DNA of 64,000 nucleotides from Stentor coeruleus (GCA_001970955.1 MPUH01000296.1:1-64000); one strand, 5' to 3'; counted from the stretch's first letter, positions 1-10,435 are shown. Notes: generated from the letters alone by a model not told the origin. Numbers and translations: made by a program.

Positions 1-422
1 TCCTCCTACCAATTCTCTCAAATATGACAATCACATCCTTCGCAGTTTCCATATCTATATTTAACAATTTACTATCCAAATCTTCCTATTTTTTTTATAA
101 TAGATCCTGTTTCTAGCATTCAGCCTACATAAATCCAAGCATCCTAATTAAATCAATACTAACAAATGCATATTTCTTACTAACTTCTACTAACACAATC
201 CAAATTCACATACAAAAACCAAAAAAAATTATCTATAAAAATAAATTCCACAATTCATCATATACTAAAAAAACAATAAAACCTCAACAAAAACCTCAAA
301 AAACTACAAAAAATTTACAAAGCAATTATTTCATCCTTTAAAAACGCAATATCATTATCACTAATTACAAATCCTCAATCTACAACATACAAAAACTGGA
401 TAACTTAACCTATCCTCCTCAT
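1..422. other. 3' flank of the TPR gene, no gene recognised
   Basis: AT-rich DNA, C-rich and G-poor on the plus strand, as is usual here downstream of a minus-strand gene. On the minus strand an ATG at 50..52 opens a frame that runs off the left edge (17 codons, beginning METAKD). This could be the start of a gene, but the base composition around it is not that of a 5' flank, so I do not call it. Confidence 0.4.
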
Positions 423-2932
423 CTAAACCCCACCACTAACAATATTTTCATACTCTTTCATATACACCAAAATCTGTTGACTCATTTTCTGCATATTCAA
501 CTGAAAAAGCATAGACATAATATCCTTAAAAATATGCACAGCTTGTTCCATATCTCCTTTCAAAAACAAAAGTACTGCAAGCCAATAACTTCCTTTAACC
601 TGCATAATTTCATCACTTTCAATACCTTCTCTCATCCAATAATGATGAATATTAAGAAAATCATGCATAGCACAATATCCATCTTCAATACAAATCTTGT
701 TCATAGCGGCAATTTTACCGATTTTATATAAGAACTTATAAGAAATACTAACAGAAAAACCAGTATTTACAGCATCACCACCAGGGGTCTTAGAAAGTCT
801 AGCTTTAGGTAATGGTTCTGGTGCCCTGCTACCAATATTTAAATAATTTTCATTTATTTCTTCTAAGGCTGAAATTATTTCTCCATCAGAATCACTTTCA
901 ATAACCATAGAACTAAGATTTCTTCTTGAACATAAAAGTTTTGCCCTACAAAATATTGTATTTTGTATATCCCCATCGCCTAAAAGTGAATCTCTTTTGT
1001 AATTTTCAAATAAATTTACAAGATGGTCTTTACTTGTAGCAAACTGAAGATTTCTTGTATATTCTAAGTCTGGGATAAATGGTGAAGGTTGAACTTGAGC
1101 TAAGCTTTTTAACACAAGGATAGCTTTTTCATAAGCTTTTCTATACAATAAACATTTTATATACACCATATGAGTTTTTATCCACACTTGTACTGGGATC
1201 ATTGGACTTTTACATCTTTTCATCATATCCTTACATATTTTCTCTAATTCTCCATGTCTCTGAGTTTTAACCAACACATCCGCAAGCATGAAAAAACTTT
1301 TCATTTGCAAAGATTTCAATGATAAAGACTTATACAAAACACCCATTGCCCCATCTATATTACCCATAGCCAAAAGTAACTTATAATTAAAAATCGCCCC
1401 TTCAACTTTATCAAATTTGCTTATATTCTTACAATGAAGTTTCGCTTCTTCATATTTCCCTTGGTCTTTATTTTCTATAATCTTATCTAAAATTTCCATA
1501 TTCAATATATCCATATGTAAATCTTTAGCTACATTTTTCATCTCATTGATTTTATGTACAACTTTTTGTTCATAGTTTTTATCTCCAAATGAAAGCCCAT
1601 GTTTTTCTATAGTATTTGTAAGTAATCCAATACCAGCTTTAGCATATTTATAAGCTTGAACTTTATCCCCACCGGTCATATACCCAATCATAAGCCAATA
1701 ATAAACACTTCCATGTCTATAAAAATTGCATATTTTTAAACATTCTTCTAAAGCTCCAATTGCTGAACCTAAAAAAACACTATCTTTACTTTTTAAACAC
1801 ATACGACCATAATGATACAAATAGACTGAATATTGAGAATTTTGTGTATACATCATTTGAAGTAACTCAAAACAACTTCTATATTTTTCTAGTTTAAAAA
1901 GACTTCGGGCATAATTAAGGTTTATAATAACGGAATATTCAGCTGAAGATTCAGCAAGTTTGAGAAATGCAGTTTCTGCTACTGATAATGAGGAAATGAA
2001 ATCTTTAGTTGAATAATAAAAATACCATAGTTTTATATAAGCTTCTGGTCTTGATTGAAACTCTATAGTTAATTCTTTTAATATATCCTCAGCTTTTTCT
2101 TTACTTAAAGTATTCCCACTTCTCATTAATACTTCTGCCCATGATAAATACCCATAGTATCGGTCTATATTTTTTATTTTTGCTGCATAATGATGAGGAC
2201 TTTCTATTTCTTCATTTATAATCAGTAAATCACTTAAAGATAAATTCATTAAAGCCCAATAAAGTTCGATACTTTTCATTAGGTTTTTTATTANGATAAA
2301 TTCATTAAAGCCCAATAAAGTTCGATACTTTTCATTAGGTTTTTTATTAGACCTATATGTTTATTACTTTCACAGAATTTTTTTGTAGTTAAAGCTTGTT
2401 GTTTAGTTTCTGAACTTAAGGATTTTATAACTCCAAGCCACATGTTGTACATTTGTGAATATTTTTCTTCGGATAATGCGATGTTAAGATGCTGCTCAGA
2501 TTGATCGTAATGACCTTCATGGGTTAAAAGTTTTGCTAAACCAAAATGAGCTTCGTGACAATTGCTAAGTTTTGAGATCATATCGCAACAGACTTCTTTG
2601 TATTTAGTTAATTCAATGTCTGGGACAACATCACGATAATGCTTTTTTCTTAGGATAAATAATATGAAGCTGCTCCCAGAATCGAGTTTTAATGAGGATT
2701 TTTCTTCTTCGATTATGCGAGTTAGATAACGAGGCTTTTTGAACTTACGGTAAGAGTTCTCAAGCACACGGAGAAGAGCAGTATCATAGTCCTCTTCGAA
2801 TGAATCATTGTTACGATAACGGGATGTCAGGGTTATATTGCGAGGGTTGATTCTGATTTTGCCACGAATTTGCATATAAAAGTCTTTAGAAGCGGGGATC
2901 TGCCCTGACAAAGTAAATGAGTTGCTTGCCAT
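423..2932 (-). CDS. TPR-like repeat protein, 817 aa after removing an assembly duplication
   Basis: A large mostly helical protein. Several stretches look like degenerate tetratricopeptide units, for example around WAEVLMRSGN, YLYHYGRMCL and AILVLKSLAQVQPSP, so a scaffold role in a protein complex is likely. The frame is broken only by a single N at 2294 flanked by two identical 55-nt copies (2239..2293 and 2295..2349). Removing one copy and the N leaves 2454 nt, an uninterrupted 818 codons. The start is the ATG at 2932, followed by ASNSFTLSG; the stop is TAG. No signal peptide or membrane segment is seen. I do not recognise an orthologue. TPR-rich proteins of this size occur in ciliary, APC/C and TTC-type complexes, but nothing here decides between them. 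Confidence 0.75.
2239..2349. repeat. N join flanked by identical 55-nt copies
   Basis: The same 55 bases lie on both sides of the N at 2294. The copies fall inside the TPR gene and would add a duplicated peptide and a frame break. This is best read as two contig ends that overlap but were not merged. Confidence 0.9.
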
Positions 2933-3128
2933 TATATATAAATTAAATACAATTTTAAGTTAGAAGCCAAAAACCTTCCAATTCTTATCTGAAAATTCTA
3001 AAAACCAACTTCAAATCTTTTTATATTGAAAAAATACATCATTTACTTTATATATTTTTACCAGGGTGTTATGCTGATTTCAAAATCAGTCTTATTTCAT
3101 CTTATGCCTTATCATAATCTATTACGTA

Positions 3129-3782
3129 TTATAAACTTTTCAAAAACACCATTATGACAACTCCGTCTTCAATATAAAGAGCAGAAAGGATACAATGATC
3201 TTTCATTTCCTTCCCATCATAAAATAGTCTAACCTGACAAGGCATAACTTTAACTTTATCAGCATAAATCTTCCTAAGTTCTTCTACTTTAGCTGTATTC
3301 ATAATTTCTATAACCTCATCTTCCCCAACACCAGCTCTTCTAATCCTAACTTTTATATTCTCTTCTCTATCATTGATAATCCTTCCTTTATGTTTTTTTT
3401 CATTGTGAAAATTCAAAGGGTTGTTTATCATAAATACTGGAATACTATAAATAATCCCATGATCATCTTCAAGTATGGTCAAATTACCAGTTTTCATTTT
3501 GATTTTCATGTTCTGCAATATAGACAAAGCTGTTGCAGGATCTGCTTCAACTGCAGCTTTTATAGCCATCCATACACGTCGATTACCTTCAGTTCTTGAC
3601 CTCCAAAACTCATCTCTTTTCTGATTCAATTGAGCTCGGGTTACTGTTGCCTGCCAGGCAGGAGTTGCTTTAACCCCACTCCCAGCTATTTTATCAGGAA
3701 ACTCTTTATAGTCCTCTCCAATAACAACCTTAGCAATTGTACTTGGGTCCTCAGCTTCACTTCGAGCACAGAAATTCCCCAT
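3129..3782 (-). CDS. UBTD-type ubiquitin domain-containing protein
   Basis: 217 aa. The order of parts matches the UBTD1/UBTD2 family: an N-terminal helical DC-UbP domain (about residues 1-115, with the family motif QKRDEFWRSR, the WMAIKAAVEADP helix and the stretch GNLTILEDDHGIIYSIP), then a C-terminal ubiquitin-like fold (about 140-217, KVRIRRAG ... VRLFYDGKEM). The N-terminus MGNFC has Gly2 for N-myristoylation and a nearby Cys for S-acylation, as in human UBTD1/2 (MGNCVG). In animals UBTD proteins bind UBE2D enzymes; that role here is by family. The ATG lies 1 nt after the stop of the decayed AK6 gene, so its promoter must lie within that remnant or further upstream. Confidence 0.85.
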   Translation of the reverse strand: MGNFCARSEAEDPSTIAKVVIGEDYKEFPDKIAGSGVKATPAWQATVTRAQLNQKRDEFWRSRTEGNRRVWMAIKAAVEADPATALSILQNMKIKMKTGNLTILEDDHGIIYSIPVFMINNPLNFHNEKKHKGRIINDREENIKVRIRRAGVGEDEVIEIMNTAKVEELRKIYADKVKVMPCQVRLFYDGKEMKDHCILSALYIEDGVVIMVFLKSL

Positions 3783-3783
3783 T

Positions 3784-4315
3784 TTAGCAACTAATTATTT
3801 TTTCCCTAATTATTTGAAGAGCTTGTTCAAGATTTGCTTTCATTTCATCTACAGTATTTGAATTTAATGATATGATTATTGATGGGTCATAAAACTCATA
3901 AATTTCTTCATGGACTATTTGAAAATCTCAGCTTCAATGTTTTCAGTGATTTTCTTTTATGAACCTTTTTATGTAAGACGATCATATATGTTAGTATTTG
4001 TGACATGAAGGAGGATTATTAGATTAAACCAATCTCTTGGGAAAAATCCACAGGAATGGAAATTGATTATTAACCAACCTTGTTGAATATGGGGTTCTAA
4101 AGCATCACAGACCATATTTTCATCGAATTCTGGAACATCAAAATCTTTGTTTCAGTTTTTGAAAAGCATTTGGTCTACTATAATTTTTCTTAAGTTTATT
4201 AATGTAAATTTTCCAGGGGATTCTTGATTTAGTTGGTCTTCTAAAAGACGTGATAAAATGGTTTTTCCAGTTCTAGGGTACCTGTTATTAGGATGTTTGG
4301 GAACTTGGATTCCAT
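3784..4315 (-). pseudogene. AK6: Decayed AK6/Fap7 adenylate kinase
   Basis: A full-length (about 177 codons) but broken copy of the nuclear adenylate kinase AK6/Fap7, which helps 40S ribosome maturation. Read in pieces, the minus strand gives an N-terminus ESKFPNILITGT, a P-loop region resembling GTPxTGKT, then DFDVPEFDEN, HIQQGWLIINFHSCGFFPRDW, TNTNIYDRL and ITENIEAEIF. These align in order with human AK6 (VIVDYHGCDFFPERWF, TNVLYERL, LTDNIQCEIF). Lesions seen: a one-base deletion in the P-loop near 4280, an in-frame TGA at 4152..4154 where relatives often have Trp, TAA at 3969..3971 and at 3957..3959, and another one-base shift near 3930. The catalytic Asp of the DYH motif is Asn. None of the breaks can be explained by a 15-nt intron. 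Since AK6 is a core eukaryotic gene, an intact copy is expected elsewhere in the genome (inference). Confidence 0.8.
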
Positions 4316-4990
4316 TTATTAGGATTGAGGATAATAAGAATTTTTTTATAGGTAAATCATTGAGCTTTTTTCGATGTAAAGGTAGGAAAATGATTTTTTT
4401 TTATGAAGATTGTAGGATTGGTTAGGTTATGTAATTTATGATATAAATTGATATATTTTTTATGTATTAAGAGTATTTCTAGAATGCATGAAATAATTAT
4501 TAATGATATGCATATTTTTTAATAAAGATATAAATAATAAACAATTATTATAAAATATATAATAATATAATACACCCTACAAATACTGCAACACCTTATT
4601 AATAAAAACCATCATATAATTTTTATATATAATCCTAACAAAAATTAAAACTCTGTATCTAACTTTAAATTTACAACATCATCAGCCTTTTAAAAGTCTT
4701 TATACCTTAAATATTCTTTTAAAAAAAAATTATACCTCAATTTACTTACAAATCATATATTTCTCTCCATATTCATAATACCAAAATATCTACAATAAAA
4801 ATCTTTTACGCCCAAACCTCTCTAATATCCTTATCCTCACTTTCATCTAACTATTGTAAACACAAATTCCATAAATTAATACCCTAAACTTATTCCNCAC
4901 TTTCATCTAACTATTGTAAACACAAATTCCATAAATTAATACCCTAAACTTATTCCAAATCCCAAAATTTTCTAAGCCAAACTTATATAA
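4316..4990. other. Intergenic region with an N join
   Basis: Very AT-rich, with no gene seen. The right half is C-rich on the plus strand, as expected for the 5' flank of the plus-strand Rab-like gene. An N at 4897 is flanked by identical 59-nt copies (4838..4896 and 4898..4956), another unmerged contig overlap. Confidence 0.7.
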
Positions 4991-5581
4991 ATGTCAGGAA
5001 ATATTTACCTTTTTAAAATTATAGTCTTAGGAGAAAGATATGTAGGTAAGTCAAGTCTGATTAAAAGATTAGTTGATGGAAGTTTCAAGGAAATCCACAT
5101 TTCGGATGGGCCTGACAGACATAAAGATATCGAGGTTCTTAATACTAAAGTTGGATTGCGTATTTGGGATACAACAGGACGAGAGCATATAAGAAGAATT
5201 TATTCTTCGTATTATCTAAAAGCTTCTGGAGCTTTATTAATTTTTGATTTGACTAGCCTTGAAAGTTTTAAGGGACTTGAAAATTGGCTTAATAATTTTA
5301 AAGAGTATGTTGCTGATGGGGAATTGATACTTGTTGGGAATAAACTTGATAAAGTAGAGAAAAGGGAGGTTCCTGAAGAACTTGCTAGAGACTTTGCTTC
5401 TAAAAATAATTTGATTTATATGGAAACATCTGCTAAAACTGATACTATGGTCACGGAAGCTTTTACTAAACTTGGAGAAAATATATTGAATCAAGTATTA
5501 AATGGGGGAAAAGTCAATAAAACTGAAGTGATAAAACTAGAAGATAAGTCTAGGAAAAATAAAAAAAAAAGATTCTGTTGA
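4991..5581 (+). CDS. Atypical Rab-like small GTPase
   Basis: 196 aa with a Ras/Rab fold. G1 is GERYVGKS (residues 14-21), G3 is WDTTGRE (59-65), G4 is NKLD (117-120) and G5 is ETSAK (145-149). It ends in a basic tail KKKRFC with a terminal Cys, compatible with prenylation and membrane attachment. Two features are unusual. The catalytic Gln of the DTAGQE motif is Arg64, and the switch I region (about 33-47) reads HISDGPDRHK, with no recognisable conserved Thr. GTP hydrolysis and effector binding are therefore likely altered (inference). The start ATG has no competing upstream ATG in frame; the stop is TGA. A vesicle-traffic role is likely by family, but the subfamily is not assigned. Confidence 0.85.
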   Translation: MSGNIYLFKIIVLGERYVGKSSLIKRLVDGSFKEIHISDGPDRHKDIEVLNTKVGLRIWDTTGREHIRRIYSSYYLKASGALLIFDLTSLESFKGLENWLNNFKEYVADGELILVGNKLDKVEKREVPEELARDFASKNNLIYMETSAKTDTMVTEAFTKLGENILNQVLNGGKVNKTEVIKLEDKSRKNKKKRFC

Positions 5582-6286
5582 TTCTTAGCTAAATGGGAAT
5601 AGTTTTAATATTTTTATTTTAAAATTTTAGGGGTTAGAGTTAGGGTTAGTATGGTTATTAAAGGTGTGGATTTTTATTGTAGTTAAATTTTGTATGGTTA
5701 TTTTAGAGATATTAAATTTAACGTGAGTTTTTTGTTGTTGGAAATATTTGATTTTATTTGTATGATAAATTATGATATGAAGATACTGAAATAATATTGA
5801 TTAAGGTTTTAAGTATTTAAGATTTTATTATATCAGATATATTATATAAGATTATCATATACTATCTATTATTATTAAATTATCCAATTTTCCTTGACTG
5901 TATTTTTCTTTTAAGATTCAAATACATGATGAGCTTATGCAGATAAATTACAAAATGCCTTTTTGAAAAAAGGAAATATACAATTGATAACAAAGATTAG
6001 ATTTTTGTTAAAATTTAATATAAAATAATGAGAAATTATTTAGGTGTTAAAATTTGTATTAATAAGAAAATCTGAATTTGAGTTAGGGTGTTGTGAAAAT
6101 CAGTAGTTTTCTGCTATTTTATTATGAAATAAAAGCTCTTGTATATGTTTTAAACATTTGGTAAAGATTTTTGAGTATGATTCAAATTTTTGATAAGGGA
6201 TTTTTTAGTTTTTTGATATATAAATTTTGGTTTTAGATAAGCATATATGTAAAATCATTATTTAGTTTTTATCTAGATTGTACATG
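5582..6286. other. Intergenic region, nothing recognised
   Basis: AT-rich. The left part is G-rich and C-poor on the plus strand, the usual 3' flank of a plus-strand gene here. It includes a short telomere-like run (about 5629-5650), which I do not consider a telomere. No frame or RNA gene seen. Confidence 0.6.
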
Positions 6287-6523
6287 TTAGATATATTCTG
6301 TCATTTGAGGACTGAATATTGTTCCAATATGTGAAGGCATCTTAGATTCTTCATTTTTCGAGTTCTCTTCGCCTATAACAAAAAGTGACGCATTTATATT
6401 TTTGAAATCATTTAGATCTATTTTTGGTTCAGGAGCTGCAGGTAATGTCGATCTTTTTGATGTTGCTTTTTCATTTTTTACTACTATTATCTCGCTTGCT
6501 TCTAAAGAAGGACTGCAACCCAT
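6287..6523 (-). CDS. Small MGC-start protein, probably lipid-anchored
   Basis: 78 aa, no recognised family. It begins MGCSPSLEASE, the classic pattern for N-myristoylation at Gly2 with palmitoylation at Cys3. The rest is polar and probably disordered, with a Pro/Ala patch (LPAAPEPKIDLND). It lies 301 nt downstream of a DHHC palmitoyltransferase gene on the same strand, which makes it a possible substrate (inference). It is short enough that chance is a real alternative, but the frame sits between flanks of the expected composition and starts with a meaningful motif. Confidence 0.55.
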   Translation of the reverse strand: MGCSPSLEASEIIVVKNEKATSKRSTLPAAPEPKIDLNDFKNINASLFVIGEENSKNEESKMPSHIGTIFSPQMTEYI

Positions 6524-6824
6524 AATAAATTATAATTTTGGTATTAATTTTATAATTTTAAGACAATGATTTTCTTTGATTTTAAAAGATAGGTGTTACT
6601 ATAGGATTTTTAGAATATTCAAGATGTTTGAAAATATATTATTAGAAATGAAGGCTTTATAAGATATTATTGTAGAAATAGAGCCTGATATTGAAATGAA
6701 GAAGTGTTTCAATTTATCTAATAAAATCTCTATAAAATCCCAAATAAAACCATTCCCCACAACAAAACATTATTTTATATCCAAATCTTTCCCATCTCTC
6801 ATTAGCAAAATTATTCATAATTTA

Positions 6825-7676
6825 TTATTTTAGATCAAGTTCACTTTCACATCTAAACTGAAAAGTTAAATGGACAATTTCTTCACTTTCACTTTTAGCA
6901 ACAGAAAAACTACAAGGGTTTTCTAATACTGTTTTATTATTCCCTTTTATAATCGACTTTTTGATTTCCTTTTGTGATGAATTTCTAAGTTCATTTGGTT
7001 TAATCTCTTCAGGTATTGTAGGCTTAACCTTATTCTCCTTTTTTTTCCTTTGTGACTTTATATATTCATAAGTTGTCATACCTCTGCATTTGAGCACAAC
7101 ATGTATACCTATCAAATATCCTAATAATATAATAATAGCTCCATTAAGTATACAATCAGCTGTAACTAAAGCTAAAACAGCTTTGATTTCTACTATACTT
7201 AAAGTTTTGATTTCGAAACATAGTAAGATAATTTCACTTATTTCAAGAGATGAGATGAGTATGATAAAAAGTTTGTAGTTGATTTCGCCTATGCAGTTAT
7301 TCAGCCATTTGCAATGGTGGTCGAAGTTGTTTACGCATCTGTCGCAGCTCCCGCAGTGTTTTGAAGTCTTTGTGACATATGATTTGCATATCGTACAATA
7401 GTAATTCAAATTATCACTAGTCTCAATGCTGTATTTAAATTACTATAATGGATCAGATGAGATTAATACAGTCGGATTTGACTTGGTCGCTTTGAATCCG
7501 AATATGAAAACTACAATATGAGAAATGTAAAATAATGTTAAAAACAGTATCTTTTCAGGAAGGCCAAGAAATAATGCTATGAGTGTTGCAGGTATTACTG
7601 TATGCCAAAATAGAATCACCCAGCTACATATCTGGTAAGGGTGAAAAGGTGTAGTAAATCCATTTTTGTTCAGCAT
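6825..7676 (-). CDS. DHHC palmitoyltransferase, two exons
   Basis: 278 aa after splicing one 15-nt intron (exons 7676..7444 and 7428..6825). The cysteine-rich domain reads YYCTICKSYVTKTSKHC ... CDRCVNNFDHHCKWLNNCIG, with the catalytic DHHC at about residues 114-117. Two hydrophobic segments precede it (about 15-60, ICSWVILFWHTVIPATLIAL and ILFLTLFYISHIVVFIFGF) and two follow (about 128-200). The N-terminal NGFTTPFHPYQ resembles the start of the ZDHHC1/ZDHHC11 group. It should attach palmitate to cytosolic Cys residues of membrane proteins. I start at ATG 7676; the frame is open for 7 more codons upstream but without an ATG. The polar tail from about residue 205 is variable. Confidence 0.88.
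7429..7443 (-). other. 15-nt intron (DHHC gene)
   Basis: GTAATTTAAATACAG on the minus strand, phase 2. Removing it joins the DPLY and IETSDN parts in frame and removes a stop. Confidence 0.9.
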
Positions 7677-8065
7677 TATCAAGTGATTAATATGCAAACT
7701 TTGATAATTAAGAAATCTTAGTAGTTTTATATTACCATAAAATATTACGTTTAAAATTGTTTATGTTATTAAAAATCTTAGTAGTTTTAAATTAATTTTT
7801 ACATATTAAACTAATGTTATATCTATTCATATATGAATATTCTAAATAAAACTAGTATTATAATATAAAAAATTAAATCCTAATATAAACAAAAAAATCT
7901 AATTTTTACCACATACCAAAAAAAAAATCGAATATCTTCTAACATCAATCCTCCTTCCTTCTATTCCATGCAAAAAAAACCATTATTATTCCAACATCAA
8001 ATCCTAATCTTCCATCTAAAACTTCCCTATAAACACATTTTTTACTAATAACAAGAAAATAACCC
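7677..8065. other. Intergenic region
   Basis: AT-rich. The plus strand changes from mixed to C-rich toward 8065, the usual 3' flank of a minus-strand gene. A 17-nt run around AAATCTTAGTAGTTTTA occurs twice (near 7725 and near 7775). No gene seen. Confidence 0.6.
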
Positions 8066-10435
8066 TCAATTGATCTTATCCGATGAGTGATATTTGCTAT
8101 TTTTCCTCATAATTGCACTAACAGCAAGTTCTTTTCTCATATGCTCTCCTTCACTATTCGAATCATACCCTTCATCTAAACAATCAAGAAATACTCCAGC
8201 ATTACTTCTATTCCCAGTTTTCTGTTCAATCCTCAAATTAGGTTTATTATTTTTCAAAACACTCTTTTCAAACATAATATGCGCCGCTTTAGGCTTTAAC
8301 GCATACAATCCTCTAGAATAAGAAAATTTCGATATCATTTCTCTTGGTTTGCTATAATTCCTATGTCTTTTTTCCCCTTCTAAATCCCTTTTAACACTTT
8401 CTGTCCTAAATTTAAACTTGTTTTTATTATCATTTGTAGCTCTAGAAAAATATTTTGCCAGTGTACTTTTGGCTTGTATTTCAAACTCATCATTTTTTTT
8501 ATTAATTTTGTCTGGTTTTGGTGCTTGAGAATGGCTGTGTTTTTTTATAGAAATTGGGTTTTCTATTATATGTCTGACTTGTTCAAGGACGGTGATGATT
8601 TTTTTATTGACTTTTTCTTCTTCTTGTTCTTTATCGCTGTCACTATTTGAACCCCCAGAGTCGCTTTCATCTTCATTTGGCAGGTCATTTTTTATCAGAT
8701 CAAGTATATCTTCCATAGTTCGTTTTTTGTCAATGTCTTTGTTTGGTGAAAATCTTAAGGTGCGTTTTCTTAGCTCAGCTTTAGCCTCGCGTTGACGAAA
8801 TTCATCATTTCTTAAGTCGATATAATGAAGAAGAGTTATGAGAATCTGTTCACCCATGGACTGAAGTTTTTGTTCATCAAAAATCACTGTGTTACGTTCA
8901 TAGTCTAAATAACCATAAGATGATGCTTCGACTGTATAACAAAAAGGTAGCTGATGTTCTCTTGACACAACTAATCTTGCAGCTTTTCTTTTAGACCAGT
9001 CATTTCTAAACTTACACGAATAATACCTAAAAGCTTCTGTGTTTTCACTAATAAGTTTAGGAATAACTCTGATTTTATAATGATATTCAGAATGTAAAGG
9101 GTAATGTGGTCCATATATAAAAACCCCTTTTTTCTTAGAATGTGCATGTAAGTCTAAATACGTCAAAATGTCTTTAGTATTATAAATCAGATTTTTCACA
9201 TAATAAATCTCAGGGTGTAAACGTATATCAGGTGCTTGAAATTGTCTGTTTAAATCTTGCCCATTAAGTGAACAGCGAGAATTCCCTACAACAACTCCAT
9301 CTGGATTCAACATTGGGACTATTTTAAACACACACAACTGTCTTAAACGTATAGCAGCCAAAGTTTTCCCAAGTAAAAAAGATAAAAAACCTTGCATAAG
9401 CCAAGAACCATGAGTTTCGCCAGGGTGTACCCTGGCGGTTACAATAATAATTTCTTTCTTTTCAATGCTTTCTATATCAGTAATTGTTAATAAAGGTACA
9501 TCAATACCACTTAAAGATTTACATAAGGATTCTCTTTTAACATAAGGACTTTTTTCGTAATCCTTCAAATATCTTAATAAATCTGTATATGTAAAAGGTA
9601 TTGAATAAGCAAATTTAAGCTTTTCCAGACCTGGAAATAAAATACTAAAGGACAAACAGTAAAAAATTCTTCTATTAAGCATTGTTTTATTGATTTTCGA
9701 AAATGTGTACTTTATATTATCACACATATAATGCCAACCTTTATAAGGTATAGTTTCTCTATATACACATGGTTGTAAGCCTTGGGTATAAAGACTATCT
9801 TGTTTCGAAAAATTCACCAAATTAAACTTAACTTCTCGTTCTTGCCCATTGTTTGTCACGGCAAAATAAAACCACTGGTTTTTCCCATATGTGTTAGAAT
9901 CAGTTCTTATATACAAATCATACTCATCTTCTTTAACTTTTGTCACTTTGTCAAGATTTCCTGATTCAAATTTAGAGTCGAATGTAAAATCTTCAGAGAT
10001 CAGGTCGGGTCTCATTCCTATAAAGGATCTGCAGTCGTTTTTTGGGAGTTTTTTACGAATGATTTTGTATGCATTACGGATTGTTGGGTTGATTGAGAAT
10101 GAGTAGGATAATGGGTTTGAAAAAGTTTCATGAAGTTCTAAAGAGTCTTCAGGACGAAAACCATGATAAATTGAGCTTTTTGTTGGGATACTCTCTAATG
10201 TGAAGTTTAGAGGAATTGGTCCTCCATGCATTAAGGATTTTGGCTTCCAACCAAATAGCATATCGGGTTCTAGGCTGATTCCTGATTGAACAAGAGGAAT
10301 AAATGGGATGATTTCTTCTTTTGTTGAAGAGGGTGGACCAAGTTCAGTTGATGAGGAACTTTTGCTTTTGACTTGATTAATTAGAAGGTCATTGTCACTG
10401 TCTTCTTCGAAACCAGATTCATCACTATTAATCAT
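8066..10435 (-). CDS. AGBL: Cytosolic carboxypeptidase, CCP2/3 (AGBL2/3)-like
   Basis: 789 aa, M14D metallocarboxypeptidase. The CCP-specific N-terminal beta domain is at about 145-280 (FDSKFESGNL, YDLYIRTDSNTYGKNQWFYF). The catalytic domain follows: zinc ligands His337 and Glu340 in RVHPGE and His430 in LDLHAHS, substrate-site motifs NPDG (377-380) and NGQDLNRQF (391-399), and catalytic Glu503 in YTVEASSYGYL. All key residues are present, so it should be active. The family removes glutamates from tubulin tails and other acidic C-termini, which would act on axonemes and cortical microtubules. The C-terminal 280 residues are polar, with an acidic patch (DEDESDSGG type) and basic stretches. The start is ATG with no other upstream candidate; it ends in TGA. 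LRRC49, on the same strand 3 kb away, belongs to the opposing polyglutamylase. Confidence 0.93.
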   Translation of the reverse strand: MINSDESGFEEDSDNDLLINQVKSKSSSSTELGPPSSTKEEIIPFIPLVQSGISLEPDMLFGWKPKSLMHGGPIPLNFTLESIPTKSSIYHGFRPEDSLELHETFSNPLSYSFSINPTIRNAYKIIRKKLPKNDCRSFIGMRPDLISEDFTFDSKFESGNLDKVTKVKEDEYDLYIRTDSNTYGKNQWFYFAVTNNGQEREVKFNLVNFSKQDSLYTQGLQPCVYRETIPYKGWHYMCDNIKYTFSKINKTMLNRRIFYCLSFSILFPGLEKLKFAYSIPFTYTDLLRYLKDYEKSPYVKRESLCKSLSGIDVPLLTITDIESIEKKEIIIVTARVHPGETHGSWLMQGFLSFLLGKTLAAIRLRQLCVFKIVPMLNPDGVVVGNSRCSLNGQDLNRQFQAPDIRLHPEIYYVKNLIYNTKDILTYLDLHAHSKKKGVFIYGPHYPLHSEYHYKIRVIPKLISENTEAFRYYSCKFRNDWSKRKAARLVVSREHQLPFCYTVEASSYGYLDYERNTVIFDEQKLQSMGEQILITLLHYIDLRNDEFRQREAKAELRKRTLRFSPNKDIDKKRTMEDILDLIKNDLPNEDESDSGGSNSDSDKEQEEEKVNKKIITVLEQVRHIIENPISIKKHSHSQAPKPDKINKKNDEFEIQAKSTLAKYFSRATNDNKNKFKFRTESVKRDLEGEKRHRNYSKPREMISKFSYSRGLYALKPKAAHIMFEKSVLKNNKPNLRIEQKTGNRSNAGVFLDCLDEGYDSNSEGEHMRKELAVSAIMRKNSKYHSSDKIN

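Noticed and set aside
477-731. 84-codon plus-strand frame
   Set aside because: Antisense to the TPR gene; His/Ile/Asn-rich content typical of an antisense shadow.
4152-4154. TGA at a likely Trp position in the AK6 copy, suggesting TGA = Trp as in Blepharisma
   Set aside because: The same copy also has TAA stops and frame breaks, and two healthy genes end in TGA. Pseudogene decay explains it better.
5629-5650. Telomere-like GGGTTAG run
   Set aside because: Only about two imperfect units inside G-rich 3' flanking DNA; genes continue on both sides.
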